Counted from the first letter of the stretch, positions 53,344-63,530 are shown. The stretch: 64,000 bases of DNA from Hirundichthys speculiger (GCA_018398805.1 JAGFBZ010002548.1:62001-126000), one strand, 5' to 3'. The notes: generated by a model from the sequence alone, not told the origin. Numbers and translations are program-made.

Positions 53344-53881
53344 CAGAGTTCTCGCTCATGTTTAAAGTCTTAGTTTAATGCTTTGGTTAGAGAAATGAAT
53401 TGCTGCTAACTTGACCGCAGCTTCGTTAGTGCTGCTGCTAGCTTCTAAACGCGTGTGCATATTGTGCGCGTGCACAACCTAACTCGACGTGGCTCTCTTC
53501 CAGCTGATTGGTTACGTGCGGCGCTGTTTAGATGTGATTGGCTAAACGCGGGTCTGTGAAAACTTTGATGAAAATTTTTTTTTGGAGGCGTCGGCTTATC
53601 GAACGTCTAATTTATATTCGTAGAGAAATTTTACAATCGCGAATAAAATCGAAATCGAAAAATCGCCCAGCCCTAACTGATACACAACAATGCTACAACT
53701 ACTATTATTACTTTTTCTAACATTCAACAGGCTGTGGGCTCAACCCTGCAAGGCAAGTTCCAAAGGAGCAAGAGAGAGAGAGAGAGCATTTTTTTTCATG
53801 TCCCCCCCCAGGAATTACTCTGAAATTTTACTGTTTATTGTCCCCCCCAAATGAAATGGGATTTTCGCCCCTGCAGACAGC

Positions 53882-54110
53882 GGAGCCAAAGTACACCATA
53901 TCGTCCCGTTAGATTTTCACCGAGACAGCTGTGCCACAACTTTACCAAGAGACTAAAAGACAGGTGGCCAGTGCCCGAACCAGAACCACCAGTTTCACTA
54001 ACATGTGATGCATGGACGTCAAGAGCAACCCAGTCTTTAGTGACCTTCACTGCTCACTACACAACTGATACATGGCTGCTCCAATCCCATGTTTTACAAA
54101 CTTATTTCAT
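53882..54110 (+). pseudogene. outer hAT transposase fragment
   Basis: After the duplication the frame gives EPKYTISSR, a stop, IFTETAVPQLYQETKRQVAS, then in the next frame PPVSLTCDAWTSRATQSLVT and FTAHYTTDTWLLQSHVLQTY, where CDAWTS holds the first catalytic Asp. One stop and one frameshift are seen. The rest of the catalytic region is missing. Confidence 0.75.
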
Positions 54111-54551
54111 AGCTACTTAGAGTAGCAGTTAAGGACCACACATTATTTTTGGTAAAAGCACTTTCCTCAGAATCTAAAAGGCAGCATGCTTAACTGCACT
54201 ATTTTATTAATATAGAGGCACTTTTATTTTTGTTACTGAAGCAGTATGTGATATTGGTTTCATGTTACACATGCAACAATTCCATCTAAGTGGAACATTT
54301 ATCAGACACATTTATCTAAGCATGGATAAATGTTTAAAACTTAATAAATGTGAAAAAGACACTTTAATGTCCCCATTTGTCATTCTGTCTTGCAAAGCAG
54401 ATGGTAGTAGATCATGGTCAGAAATCAGATCAGAAATCATTATGAATAATTGTTTTGAATTGAAAATCAATTTTGAATCTAATCGTGACCCCAAATATCG
54501 GAATTGAATTGAATCGTGAGATTGTAAAAGATTCACACCCCTATTATTTTG

Positions 54552-55062
54552 CTTTAAATATGTCAAACAGTTGAAACAAAAAGCACACATCACTTAAAAT
54601 GCAAACATCTCATTAAAGTTTAACTTTTTAGTCTTAATGTAAAATGAAAGTTAGTGAGCTAAAAAAAAAGAATGAAGTAACAGTAACAGTAAAAAATGGC
54701 AACCAGGCTTAGTGAGTAGGGGCTGACAGATACATCCCATATACTGCTCATATTTGGTACTGTGATTGTGTCACAAGGGTTGAAAGAGATTGGTGGTGTT
54801 AATCTTTGGTTGTTGAAGCTATTCTTCCATAATATTTGCATTTCACTTTTTTTTGTTCAGTGTCGTCATCAGAAAGTACAAAATGTGTCCAAATGATGGA
54901 CACTGCATTTTACTAGTGGTACAAAGGATGTGAGAATTGCTCACTGGTCTCCTCCGTGTTGCTTCTATCTTGCTGACTGGACAAGGCAGAATCATGTGAC
55001 TACATATGTTGTGGTACAACTTGTGTTATGGGGCATTGCAATGATTCTTGCTTTATTGGCAG
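54552..55062. other. host sequence before LRSAM1 first coding exon
   Basis: Half a kilobase between the hAT nest and the exon. No repeat recognised except short A-runs. A polypyrimidine stretch and AG (GATTCTTGCTTTATTGGCAG) end at 55062 and form the splice acceptor. Confidence 0.6.
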
Positions 55063-55151
55063 GACAGGCAAGACCCAGGATGCCTCTCTTCTTCAGGAGG
55101 AGCAAGCCCAGTGAGGACTCTAAAAAGAAGCTTGAATATCAGCTGTGCCGG
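55063..55151 (+). CDS. lrsam1: LRSAM1 first coding exon
   Basis: Acceptor TTTATTGGCAG ends at 55062. The exon has 17 nt of 5' UTR, ATG at 55080, and 24 codons reading MPLFFRRSKPSEDSKKKLEY then QLCR, ending in phase 0 before donor GTAAGA at 55152. This matches the well-conserved N-terminus of LRSAM1 (leucine-rich repeat and sterile alpha motif containing 1), a RING E3 ubiquitin ligase acting on TSG101/ESCRT sorting and in removal of intracellular bacteria; the human gene is linked to Charcot-Marie-Tooth type 2P. An in-frame extension upstream to 54930 is intron. Codon use is normal; no damage seen. Confidence 0.9.
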
Positions 55152-55285
55152 GTAAGAAGTGAGCTTTATAGCCTGACAGGTTGCCAGTGTGTGGCAGACA
55201 CGTATATGCGTGTGTATTTTTTCTTCTCCTTAAAACTGAGAATATATACTTCAGACTAGCACAGTAACTATTCTATTTTCTTTAG

Positions 55286-55342
55286 TCTAAGGAAGCAGGT
55301 GCTGATGACATCTTGGATATCTCAGGGTGTGAGCTCTCAGAG
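55286..55342 (+). CDS. lrsam1: LRSAM1 second coding exon
   Basis: 57 nt between acceptor TATTTTCTTTAG and donor GTAAGA. 19 codons: SKEAGADDILDISGCELSE, which in LRSAM1 directly follows the previous exon and leads into the first leucine-rich repeat. Phase 0 at both ends. The intron between is only 134 bp. The next expected residues (start of LRR1) were not found downstream to 64000, so intron 3 is longer than 8.6 kb here. Confidence 0.9.
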
Positions 55343-55402
55343 GTAAGAATGTAACTAACTGGATGTGAAATCATTTGAACAGGTCTAATTCATGTCATAC
55401 TA

Positions 55403-55765
55403 CAGTCATGGAAAAAATTATTAGACCACCCTTGTTTTCTTCAGTTTCTTGTTCATTTTATTGCCTGGTACAACTAAAGGTACATTTGTTTGGACAAACA
55501 TAATGATAACCACAAAGATTGTTCATAAGAGTTTTATTTAAGAGCTGATATCTTACCATTTTCCATGGTTTTCTTGATTATAACCTAAATCACATAAGTT
55601 TTTACATCAATAGCTATGGCGTTGTACTGCCAAAAACACTGCTTTTATGCATTCAGTGTTTTCTTTTCTGTCTGTTTTCACATGATGACGTTTAGTGGTA
55701 CCAGGTATTAAAATGAACAAGAAAGTGAAGAAAAAATGGTGGTCTAATAATTTTTTCCGTGACTG
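55403..55765. mobile_element. Tc1/mariner-type MITE
   Basis: CAGTCATGGAAAAAATTATT and AATAATTTTTTCCGTGACTG are inverted ends with TA on both sides (55401..55402, 55766..55767). 363 bp, non-coding. Lies in the LRSAM1 intron, 60 bp past the exon. Confidence 0.9.
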
Positions 55766-55767
55766 TA

Positions 55768-56032
55768 TATATGTAGTGATCAAATCTGAGCGAGCTTGAT
55801 TACTATATATGTAGTGATCAAATCTGAGCAAGTTTGATTACTATATATGTAGAGATCAAATCTGAGCCAGTTTGATTACTATATATGTAGTGATCAAATC
55901 TGAGCGAGTTTGATTATTATATATGTAGTGATCAAATCTGGGCGAGTTTGATTACTATATATGTAGTGATCAAATCTGAGTGAGTTTGATTACTATATAT
56001 GTAGTGATCAAATCTGAGCGAGTTTGACATGT
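55768..56032. repeat. 38-bp minisatellite
   Basis: Unit GTAGTGATCAAATCTGAGCG + AGTTTGATTACTATATAT, about seven copies with single-base variants. Starts right at the MITE edge. Confidence 0.95.
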
Positions 56033-57623
56033 AGAAAAACGGAGACTGAAGCTCACTGGTCAGTTTTCTAGTTGTTAACTGAGGTACAGGCAGATATGTT
56101 GACAGCACTAAAAAACTATGGGAACAGTGAAATGCAGATAGATTTATGAGATGTTCTTAATTAACTAGAAATATAAATAGAAATCATTTTATTGTCATAC
56201 AAGAGTAAAACGACTGAACAAGAGTAAAATGAGATTAAAATGGACACCCCTTAATCAAAGAAAGGGTTGAGAAGGTATGAAAAAACAGTTAAACAAAATA
56301 CACCCATTATTACATTTTTAATTAAATTTTACTTGACATTGCAACCACTATGAACCTCAACATTTTTTTAATCCTGTCAACTTTATTTGATTAGTTAATA
56401 CAAAGTGATGTATACTGTACAATATACAGTGGCAAGGAATTAACTGATTTTCTGTATTGATCTGTCATAAAATGTGATCTGATCTTAATCAAAGTCACAA
56501 TAGTAAACAAACGCAACATGCTGAAGCTGATAACACACATAAACAGTTGTAATTTATTGTGTCTTCATTGAACACACATTAAACCCTTAGTATTGGAGTA
56601 AAAAGTAAGTGAAGCCCTAGCTGGTTGAAGCTTGTGGATTTGATAGCAGTAACTTTATGCCAGTGTGTTTGGTAGCTCTCCATTAGACCTGTACAACAGT
56701 AAGATTGTGATCTTCCACATTCCTCGTCTTCGCATAACTATTTCAGCTCAGACACATTTATTGGATTTCTGTTGTTAGAACCTTCATAGGTGAATTTAAT
56801 CTGACCTTCAACAACCTTTTGAATGGACATGTCTAATTAATAGTACTTTTTACATAACATGCCATTCTCTAACAAGTTGATTAACTGTGAAAATCACAAT
56901 TGTCTGATCCATAATTTGACCATAAAATGTTCTGGTTCAATTACAATTTGTGTTTAAACATCTTGACATCATGAGACCAAGATCACACCTAACAATCAGT
57001 TAACAGTATCTGCCTTTATGGGGCTTCAAACAAGATGTCCTCAGAAAGAAGTTACCACTGAGTGGAAGAGTCTCAGAAAGACACAGAAGTGGACCAGCTT
57101 TGTCCACATCCCATCCTGAGGACTGTTTTATTGTGAACAGTACCCTGGAGACATTTTTTGTTGTTGAGGTCTTGTTGCACCACTGTTATTCACTTTTGTT
57201 TTGATAAATAGTTGGAGATGAAGAAACTACCATTGCATGCTTCTACCTAAATGCCTAACTTCCATAATATAAGTTCAAGTTCAAGTTCAAGTTTACTTTA
57301 TTAATACCCGTAGGTAGATTCGTTTTGCAGTTGGAGAAGAAGGCATCCCACACACAACCCCCACCATCATCAATTAAACACAGGACAAAAAAAAAAAAAA
57401 AAAAAAAAAAAAAAACATCGAACAAGTTTTAAAACAGCACAAGACAGACATGGCAGGTACTCACAACGCTCACTGAATATGATAAAAATAGAAAGTAAGT
57501 TTGCCCACAAGGCCAAGAACAATAAATAGAAGTAAAAAAGAAAACCCAGGGTTTCTCATAAATAAAATAAATAAATTAAAATAAATAAAAAGCAGGATAG
57601 ACCACATCAATAAATAAAATACG

Positions 57624-59948
57624 TTACGATTTGTTTAAAAGAGAGACAGCAGCAGGGACGAAGCTGTTCCTGTATCGTGTGGTTCTCGTTCTAGGAACTA
57701 TAAATCTGCGTCCTGATGGCAGGAGCTGGAACTCACTCGCTAAGGGATGGGAGGCATCATTGGGGATGGAGCCGGCGAGCCGCTGCAGCTGCTTCACGTA
57801 CAGCGACTCTAGACCCGGCTGTGTTTCCCCAATCAGCCTCCCTGACCATTTAATGATCTGGTTGAGTGAGTTCCTTTGTTTAAGGGGCAGATTTCCAAAC
57901 CATGATGCTAAAGAAAAAGTTAAAACAGATTCAATAAAAGCATGATAAAAAAGTGTCATCATGGTCCTATCTACATGGAAACGGGACAACTTCCTCAGGC
58001 AGAACAGCCGCTGGTGTCCCTTCCTGCTCACAGCTACACAGTTCTCTTTAAATTTTAGGGACGAGTCAATAATTGTCCCCAGATATTTATAAGACTGGAC
58101 TTGTTCAATGACTTGTCCCTTGATCCTCACAGGTTCAGGTGTTTTTGCATTCCTCCTGAAATCAATTGTCATGTCTTTAGTCTTTGTCAAATTGATCTGT
58201 AAGTGTGAGTCTTCACAGCACTTGACAAAGTTGTCAACAACAAGGCCGTGGTCCTTCTCATTTCCCTGCAGCAGGCTAACAATCACAGAGTCATCTGCAT
58301 ACTTTAAAATGAAGTGGTTGTTAAAAGTGCTCTGACACATATTAGTATATAAAATAAATAACAAGGGTGAGAGCACACACCCTTGTGGTGAGCCTGTGGA
58401 GGAACACATTTTGTCAGATAAAAACCCATTAACTCTAAATCTCTGCGTCCTGTTTGTTAAAAAGTTTAAAATCCAGCCCACAAGATTTGTACTCAAGTTA
58501 AAATGTTCTAAAAGCCTCTGCGTTAAAATGTGCGGCTGGATTGTGTTAAAAGCAGAGGAAAAATCAATGAATAAAAGCCGGGCGTGACACCCGCTTCCTT
58601 CCAGATGTTTAAAAAGCAAATCAAGAAGAGTGAGTGTGGCATCCTCCACTCCTCTTTTAGGCCTGTAGGCAAATTGCAGTTGGTCCAATCCACTTTCTGC
58701 CTTTTTCAGGATTTCCAGCCGGACCAGTTTTTCAAAGATTTTCATTATAATTGAAGTCAAGGCCACTGGTCTAAAATCATTCAGGGTTGTGGGGCGGCTG
58801 GATTTAGGGACCGGGACAACCACAGTGTCCTTCCAGATCCTGGGGACCTGCTGTGCTTCTAAGGATCTGTTGAAAATCTTGTGGAAAACCGGACTCAGTT
58901 CTTTTGCACAATTTTTCAGTAGCCGACCACAGATGTTATCTGGTCCATGACTTTTGTTAACCTTTGTGCATAAAAAAGCTTTTTCGACATCCTCTTGTGA
59001 TACCAGGATGTGCTGATTGTCATGCAGTTTAAGCTGTAATGCCTGTATTTCCTTGCTAAAATCAAACATATCAAAACGATTATAAAAACAATTAAGAGCA
59101 TTTGCAAGTTCAGTATTTGAGCTAAAGCCATTCAAAGTGACATTAGTGCTTTCTTTTGTGTTCTGGAGACCGGTAATGGTCTTCATACTGGACCAGGCTG
59201 AACCAAGGCTGTTGGAAGCCATTTTGTTCTCCAGTTTAGCTTTATATATCTGTTTTGCCTTTAAGATCTCCACTTTGAGTTCTCTGTTAGCTGTGTGTAG
59301 ATCTGATGCTTCTCCTTGTTGAAATAACAGTTTCTTTTTCCTTATAAAAGACTTCACTGATTTATTTACCCACGGCTTATTATTGGGGTATATTTTGACC
59401 CTCTTAGTGGGTATAAGCATGTCTCTGCAGAAAGCTGAGTATGAACAGACCACATCAGTTAGTTCATCCAAGTCCTCACATGTTTCTTCAAACATTTCCC
59501 AGTCTGTACAATCAAAGCATCCCTGCAGCGAGTGCACAGCATCATTTGTCCAGACTTTCACCTCCCTGGTTTGGGTTTTCTCCCTCTTTAGAACAGTCTT
59601 ATAGGTTGGGAGGAGATACACACAGTTATGGTCTGCAGAGCCCAGAGGGGGAAGAGGAAGTGATTTAAAAGCATCTTTAAAAGACCCATAGCACAAGTCC
59701 AAGGTCTTACCACGTCTGGTCGGACAGGAGACATATTGGAAGAAGTTTGTGAGGGTCTTTTCCAGTAAAACATGATTAAAATCACCCAATATGAAATTCG
59801 GGGCCTCTGGTGATATAGTCTGCAGTCTCTGTATGACGTCATATATGATGTGAGAGGCAGAAGAGGCATTCGCCTTTGGGTGTATATATACAACAGTTAT
59901 AAAGATCTGGGGGAACTCACGGGGCAAGTAGAACGGGCGCAGTGACAC
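57624..59948 (-). CDS. LINE ORF2: endonuclease C-terminal half and reverse transcriptase
   Basis: 774 codons. PNFILGDFNH (about 51..60) and PLGSADHNCVYL (about 100..111) are the catalytic D-N and DH pairs of an AP-type endonuclease. Reverse transcriptase: KSHGPDNICGRLLKNCAKEL, NDFRPVALTSIIMKIFEKLV, LLFIDFSSAFNTIQPHILTQ (first Asp), GSPQGCVLSPLLFILYTN, ILKYADDSVIVSLL (YADD intact) and SYKYLGTIIDSSLKFKENCV. The C-terminus ends YRNSFVPAAVSLLNKS. No stop in 774 codons, so it is recent. The missing start lies at 59897..60550 in another frame. Confidence 0.92.
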   Translation of the reverse strand: MSLRPFYLPREFPQIFITVVYIHPKANASSASHIIYDVIQRLQTISPEAPNFILGDFNHVLLEKTLTNFFQYVSCPTRRGKTLDLCYGSFKDAFKSLPLPPLGSADHNCVYLLPTYKTVLKREKTQTREVKVWTNDAVHSLQGCFDCTDWEMFEETCEDLDELTDVVCSYSAFCRDMLIPTKRVKIYPNNKPWVNKSVKSFIRKKKLLFQQGEASDLHTANRELKVEILKAKQIYKAKLENKMASNSLGSAWSSMKTITGLQNTKESTNVTLNGFSSNTELANALNCFYNRFDMFDFSKEIQALQLKLHDNQHILVSQEDVEKAFLCTKVNKSHGPDNICGRLLKNCAKELSPVFHKIFNRSLEAQQVPRIWKDTVVVPVPKSSRPTTLNDFRPVALTSIIMKIFEKLVRLEILKKAESGLDQLQFAYRPKRGVEDATLTLLDLLFKHLEGSGCHARLLFIDFSSAFNTIQPHILTQRLLEHFNLSTNLVGWILNFLTNRTQRFRVNGFLSDKMCSSTGSPQGCVLSPLLFILYTNMCQSTFNNHFILKYADDSVIVSLLQGNEKDHGLVVDNFVKCCEDSHLQINLTKTKDMTIDFRRNAKTPEPVRIKGQVIEQVQSYKYLGTIIDSSLKFKENCVAVSRKGHQRLFCLRKLSRFHVDRTMMTLFYHAFIESVLTFSLASWFGNLPLKQRNSLNQIIKWSGRLIGETQPGLESLYVKQLQRLAGSIPNDASHPLASEFQLLPSGRRFIVPRTRTTRYRNSFVPAAVSLLNKS

Positions 59949-60550
59949 AGACAGAAGTTCGACGTCTGATGTGCAGAGTTGTTCTCTGACAGTGAGGCAG
60001 AGCTGCAGTATCGTTTATTCACGTATAAACAAACTCCGCCCCCTTGTGTTTTCCCCGTCACCTCAGCATTCCGGTCGAGGCGGAAGGGGGTCCCGAAGCC
60101 ATCAAGGCAGAGATCAGAATCTTGATCCCGCTCACTGAGCCATGTTTCAGTGAAGACGAGGACACCACAGTCTTTAAAATCCTTAAGGAAGCGAACATTC
60201 CCTTGGAGCTCGTCCACTTTATTCCTGAGGGACTGCGCGTTGGCCATGATCACCGAGGGCAGGGGAATCCTGCTGAGCTGCTGCTTCTTGAAGCGCAGTC
60301 GGACACCTCCTCTTTTCCCCCGCTTCCTAATTCTTCTCTTCCCGTTTGTGTGAGAACCATGATCCCTTCGAATGAGCGCTGGCAGGCGTAGTATGACATC
60401 CGTCACTCGAGTGCTTGCACAGTTCATTTGCAGCAACGCTTCACGAGGGTAGACATGACGTGTCCTCTCTGGGATGACAGCTCCGCTGACATCGCTCGCC
60501 AGTAAAAAGTAGGATAAAAGCCACAAAAGGGCAAAATAAAAGAGATCCAT
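59897..60550 (-). CDS. LINE ORF2 N-terminal part (endonuclease), frameshifted
   Basis: 217 codons from the Met at 60550. The first 24 residues (MDLFYFALLWLLSYFLLASD) form a hydrophobic, signal-peptide-like segment. After a basic stretch (KRRIRKRGKRGGVRLRFKK) comes LPSVIMANAQSLRNKVDELQ (endonuclease start with catalytic Asn), LVFTETWLSERD (catalytic Glu) and GGGVCLYVNKRYC. One indel near 59940 separates it from the 774-codon frame. That indel appears to be the main defect of the copy. Confidence 0.88.
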   Translation of the reverse strand: MDLFYFALLWLLSYFLLASDVSGAVIPERTRHVYPREALLQMNCASTRVTDVILRLPALIRRDHGSHTNGKRRIRKRGKRGGVRLRFKKQQLSRIPLPSVIMANAQSLRNKVDELQGNVRFLKDFKDCGVLVFTETWLSERDQDSDLCLDGFGTPFRLDRNAEVTGKTQGGGVCLYVNKRYCSSASLSENNSAHQTSNFCLCHCARSTCPVSSPRSL

Positions 60551-60879
60551 GTCAGATCGGCGTTGGCTGAGTACTCACTTCCAGATGACACTCACTTAGG
60601 TTACATAAAACATTTAGGGACATTAAAAACAAACATAAAAACTTTGTGCAAAGACGCTGAACTCCTTCCTCCTTCCTGCCGGTCGCTGCGTGCGCATGCG
60701 CCCAAGCCCCATAATATCACTGTAGCATGAACTTCTTACATTTTTGATACATTTTAGCTGAAAGTCAAATTCCCCTAACTTTTTTTGAGGAGTTTATTTT
60801 GTCCAATGTAATGGTTGCTATATATGTATGTCTTTCTTTCCTTCATCTGCTCTGTCCTTCTCTTTTCTTCCTTTACTCA

Positions 60880-61000
60880 GCTGGCCAGGACGGCCCCCCC
60901 TTACTGTATGAGTGTTGCCCTGCTCAAGGTTTTTTCCCTCTTAAAGGGGAGTTTTTTATTTTGCAAGATGTGGTTTAGATCACAAAATGCTTCTTATGAA
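60880..61000 (+). repeat. fish interspersed repeat, fragment
   Basis: CAGCTGGCCAGGACGGCCCC, CTGCTCAAGGTTTTTTCCC and AAAGGGGAGTTTTTTATTTTG correspond to the central part of the repeat at 17070..17200. Confidence 0.7.
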
Positions 61001-61177
61001 CTGATTTTTTTTCAATTGTTCAATCAATGTTCAAATAACTGTTTAATAAAGACACAATAAATTGTATCTCTAATCAACTTAAGCAGATGTTTGTCTGCCA
61101 TTATGAAACAGATGGAGATCAGATCACATTTTATGCAATATAAATTCAGGAAACCAGTTAATTGTAAGGGCCTCACA

Positions 61178-62216
61178 TACTTCTTCTTTTCAACAAAAGT
61201 ATCAATGTTTGGCAGTCTTGGATCAGTTAAGAGTGTAGTCCTCTACAGTTCAGGGGGTTGACAACAACTTGTGTCATCACAAAGGAGATGAAATTAAGAA
61301 GAAGAAGAAAGAATTTTAAAAGTTTTTTTTTTTTTTTAAGCACTGGATAATCTTCATTATTTTAATGCTTAGTTTCAGTCACCATAAAGGGGATCTCTGT
61401 GCAGTCAGTTTTGTCTTTTCCACAGCAAAGTGGAGCTAATGGACCGACAGCAAATCAAAGCCAAGGCTACACTTGAAATGGATCCTGTTATGTTAATGTG
61501 GGTTTATGAAGCACCAGGGCAAAGTGGTTTCAGAGCCACTTTCATGTGTTTAGACTTTGAGGAGCAAAGATGAGATGAAGATATTAAGTATTTCCTCAAA
61601 TGCATGAGAAAAGCGGGACATTGTTGAAGAACAGTGTCCTTCAAAGGAACATTGGATGGGAGTTGCTTAGTTCTCCATCTGGAGTGCATAGTACAGTATT
61701 ATTAAACACGTTTTACAATCTGGAGGAATTGGAGTGTGTAAAGGGTAATGTGGAAGCCAGGCAACTTTGATCTATAGTTGATACCTCTGACAACAATGGA
61801 TTAAGAATTGTCATGCAGTAATAGCTGATGAGATAACTTTTGAGCGGGGGTTTACCTTGGAAAAACTTGTCAAGTTGTTGTGCCTTTAAGATGCCACATT
61901 TTCCAAGGACATTTATGCATTTTTAAACAAAAGCATATTAAATATCTTTCTCGAGCATTATAAAGGCTTCACTGGGGAAGAAGAGATTATGAGCACAAAG
62001 CTGGCATGCCTGCACTCCTGACTTTTTCCCCCAAACAGAATGGAGTAGAAATTTAAAATGAGGATGGTGATGATTTTGCATTGTTTTACATTCTTAGACT
62101 TTATTGTGAGAAGATAGGGACATGATAATAGCTAAAGTGCTTTATTGACCGGTGTCCTCAATGTCAGAATGCATTTCAAGTATTGTAAGAAAAAGAGTCA
62201 ACATTCTTCTTCTTTT
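61178..62216. other. unassigned intronic stretch
   Basis: No coding frame or familiar repeat. Probably host intron of LRSAM1. Confidence 0.5.
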
Positions 62217-62224
62217 CCTTTCAA

Positions 62225-63066
62225 TTTTTCCCTTTAGGGGTCGACACAGTGAATCATCTGCCTCCATCTAACCCTATCCTTTTCACCAACTAACTTTATG
62301 TTCTCTTTCACTCCATCCATAAATCTCTTCCTTGGTCTTCCTCCAGACCTCCTGCCTGGCAGTTCCAGCCTCATCATCCCTCTGTCGATATATTCACTAT
62401 CGCTCCTCTGTACATGTCCAAACCATCTCAGTCTGGTTCTTTTGACTTTCTCTCCAAACATACACTGTCCCTCTGATGTTCTCATTCCTGATCTTCTCCA
62501 TCCTCATCACTACCGAAAAGAACCTGAACATTTTAACCTCTGCTACCTCCAACTCTGCCTCCTGTCTTTCCTTAGTGCTACAGTCTCTAAACCAACAACA
62601 CTGCAGGTCTCACCACAGGTCTGTCTTTTCTTTCATTCATACCAATTCTCTTTTATCACACCAGACACTTTTCTCCACCCATTTCAACCTGCTCGTGTAC
62701 ACTTCTTCACCTCTTTTCCACATTCTCCATTGCTCTGGACCCTAAATACTTAAAATCCTCCACCTCCTTTACCTCTGCTCCTTCTCGCCTCACCATTTCA
62801 CTTGGGTTCCTCTCAATCACATGTATTTTGTCTTGCCGTGGCTAACCTTCATTCCTCTCCTTTCCAGGGCATACCTCCACCTCTCTAGGTTTTCTTCCAC
62901 CTGCTCCCTGCCCTAACTGCAGATCAATGTCACCTCCAAATATCATATTCCATGGACATAACTGTCTAACCTCATCTGTCAGTCTTCCATCTCCACAGCA
63001 AACAAGAAGGGGCTCAGAGCAGATCCCTGATGCAGTCCCACCTCCAGCTTGAACTTCTGTCACACC
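62225..63066 (-). mobile_element. RTE-type LINE 3' part
   Basis: Minus-strand coding, decayed. Only the C-terminus is clear: RLRWFGHVQRSDSEYIDRGM, RRSGGRPRKRFMDGVKENIK and VRWRQMIHCVDP (62485..62234), the usual end of fish RTE/BovB-like ORF2. Upstream reading frames (to 63066) hold scattered RT sequence with many stops. Continues at 63967..64000 beyond a DNA element. Confidence 0.8.
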
Positions 63067-63339
63067 TATAGACCTTTTGCAGTCACGTGACACACGCCTT
63101 GACGACAGAGCGCAGTCGCTATATTGAAGTGAAAACAAAAGGGTCTAAGCGATCACATAGTCCTTATGCAGGTTACGGGGAGTATCATGACCAGTCGTCT
63201 GATAGTGCTGTCAGACCATGTTCAAAGTCTGAATGGGTCGGAAAAGGAACGACACTGGGAGAAATTACAGATTTCAGGCTTAGAAACACGACCCGTACCT
63301 ACTGCCAGCTGCCCTGTTCTGCCCATCTGCCCAGGTAAA

Positions 63340-63530
63340 GAAACTCCTCGACTTTGAGTACCCGGACATATATAAATATTTGATAAACAATCAGCGTACA
63401 CCAAGGAACCTCTAAAGACCTATAAAAGCTTGGAATCCAACAAATATTTCGCACTCCAACGCGCTCGTGGGGATGACACAAGGAAATAGTGGCAACTGGC
63501 GAGAACAAGTCGCATATGTTACGAGCATTT
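63340..63530 (+). pseudogene. remnant like the SWIM/YqaJ-type fish proteins
   Basis: One frame gives DFEYPDIYKYLINN; the next gives AYTKEPLKTYKSLESNKYFA and a stop. The pair resembles the start of a family of fish proteins with SWIM zinc finger and YqaJ-type exonuclease domains (motif DIxxYL...YTxxxLKAYKSLEAxxYF). Identification rests on this short motif alone. Confidence 0.45.

Larger units (their letters stand above)
50367..53675 (-). mobile_element. innermost hAT, nearly complete
   Basis: TIRs TAGGGCTGGGCGATAT / ATCGCCCAGCCCTA with perfect 8-bp duplication actgatac (50359..50366, 53676..53683). Encodes an almost whole transposase on the minus strand. Contains a LINE tail (52772..52916) and a hairpin MITE in the presumed intron (51888..52084). 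Confidence 0.95.
49715..53873. mobile_element. middle hAT of the nest, non-autonomous
   Basis: Ends CATAGGCGGAAATCCC / GGGATTTTCGCCCCTG with perfect 8-bp duplication cagacagc (49707..49714, 53874..53881). Without the inner element it is only about 850 bp, G/C runs near both ends (CCCCCCC) and no transposase of its own. It splits the outer element's MLQTAEPKY reading frame. Confidence 0.9.
48598..54543 (+). mobile_element. outermost hAT of a three-level nest
   Basis: TIRs TAGGGGTGTGCC / GATTCACACCCCTA and 8-bp duplication ttattgtg (48590..48597) against ttattttg (54544..54551). Sub-terminal AATCG motifs are inverted at both ends. Transposase pieces are on the plus strand: a BED finger (48890..49060) and a pre-catalytic region (about 49685..49714 joined to 53882..54100 across the inserted element). 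Confidence 0.88.
57271..60720 (-). mobile_element. CR1/L2-type LINE, almost full length
   Basis: Minus-strand. GC-rich 5' UTR (60720..60551), ORF2 with endonuclease and reverse transcriptase (60550..57624), then a 3' UTR with a 29-bp A-run and a tail of (AACTTG)n (57271..57296). Tail and domains place it in the CR1/L2/Rex1 group. Confidence 0.9.
56427..61177. mobile_element. Tc1/mariner-type MITE split by a LINE
   Basis: 56427..56487 (CAGTGGCAAGGAATTAACTG... AAAATGTGATCTGATCTT) is the inverse of 61117..61177 (AGATCAGATCACATTTTATG... CAGTTAATTGTAAGGGCC). The inner parts, AATTTATTGTGTCTTC (56553..) and GAC ACAATAAATTG (61050..), also pair. The LINE at 57271..60720 and a short repeat at 60880 lie inside. 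Apart from these the interior is unassigned. Confidence 0.65.

Noticed and set aside
54930..55079. Upstream in-frame extension of the LRSAM1 exon
   Set aside because: A good splice acceptor at 55062 precedes the conserved Met, and the upstream residues do not match the LRSAM1 start.
62298..62753. 151-codon plus-strand frame
   Set aside because: Antisense to the RTE ORF2 C-terminus, which has the recognisable protein motif.
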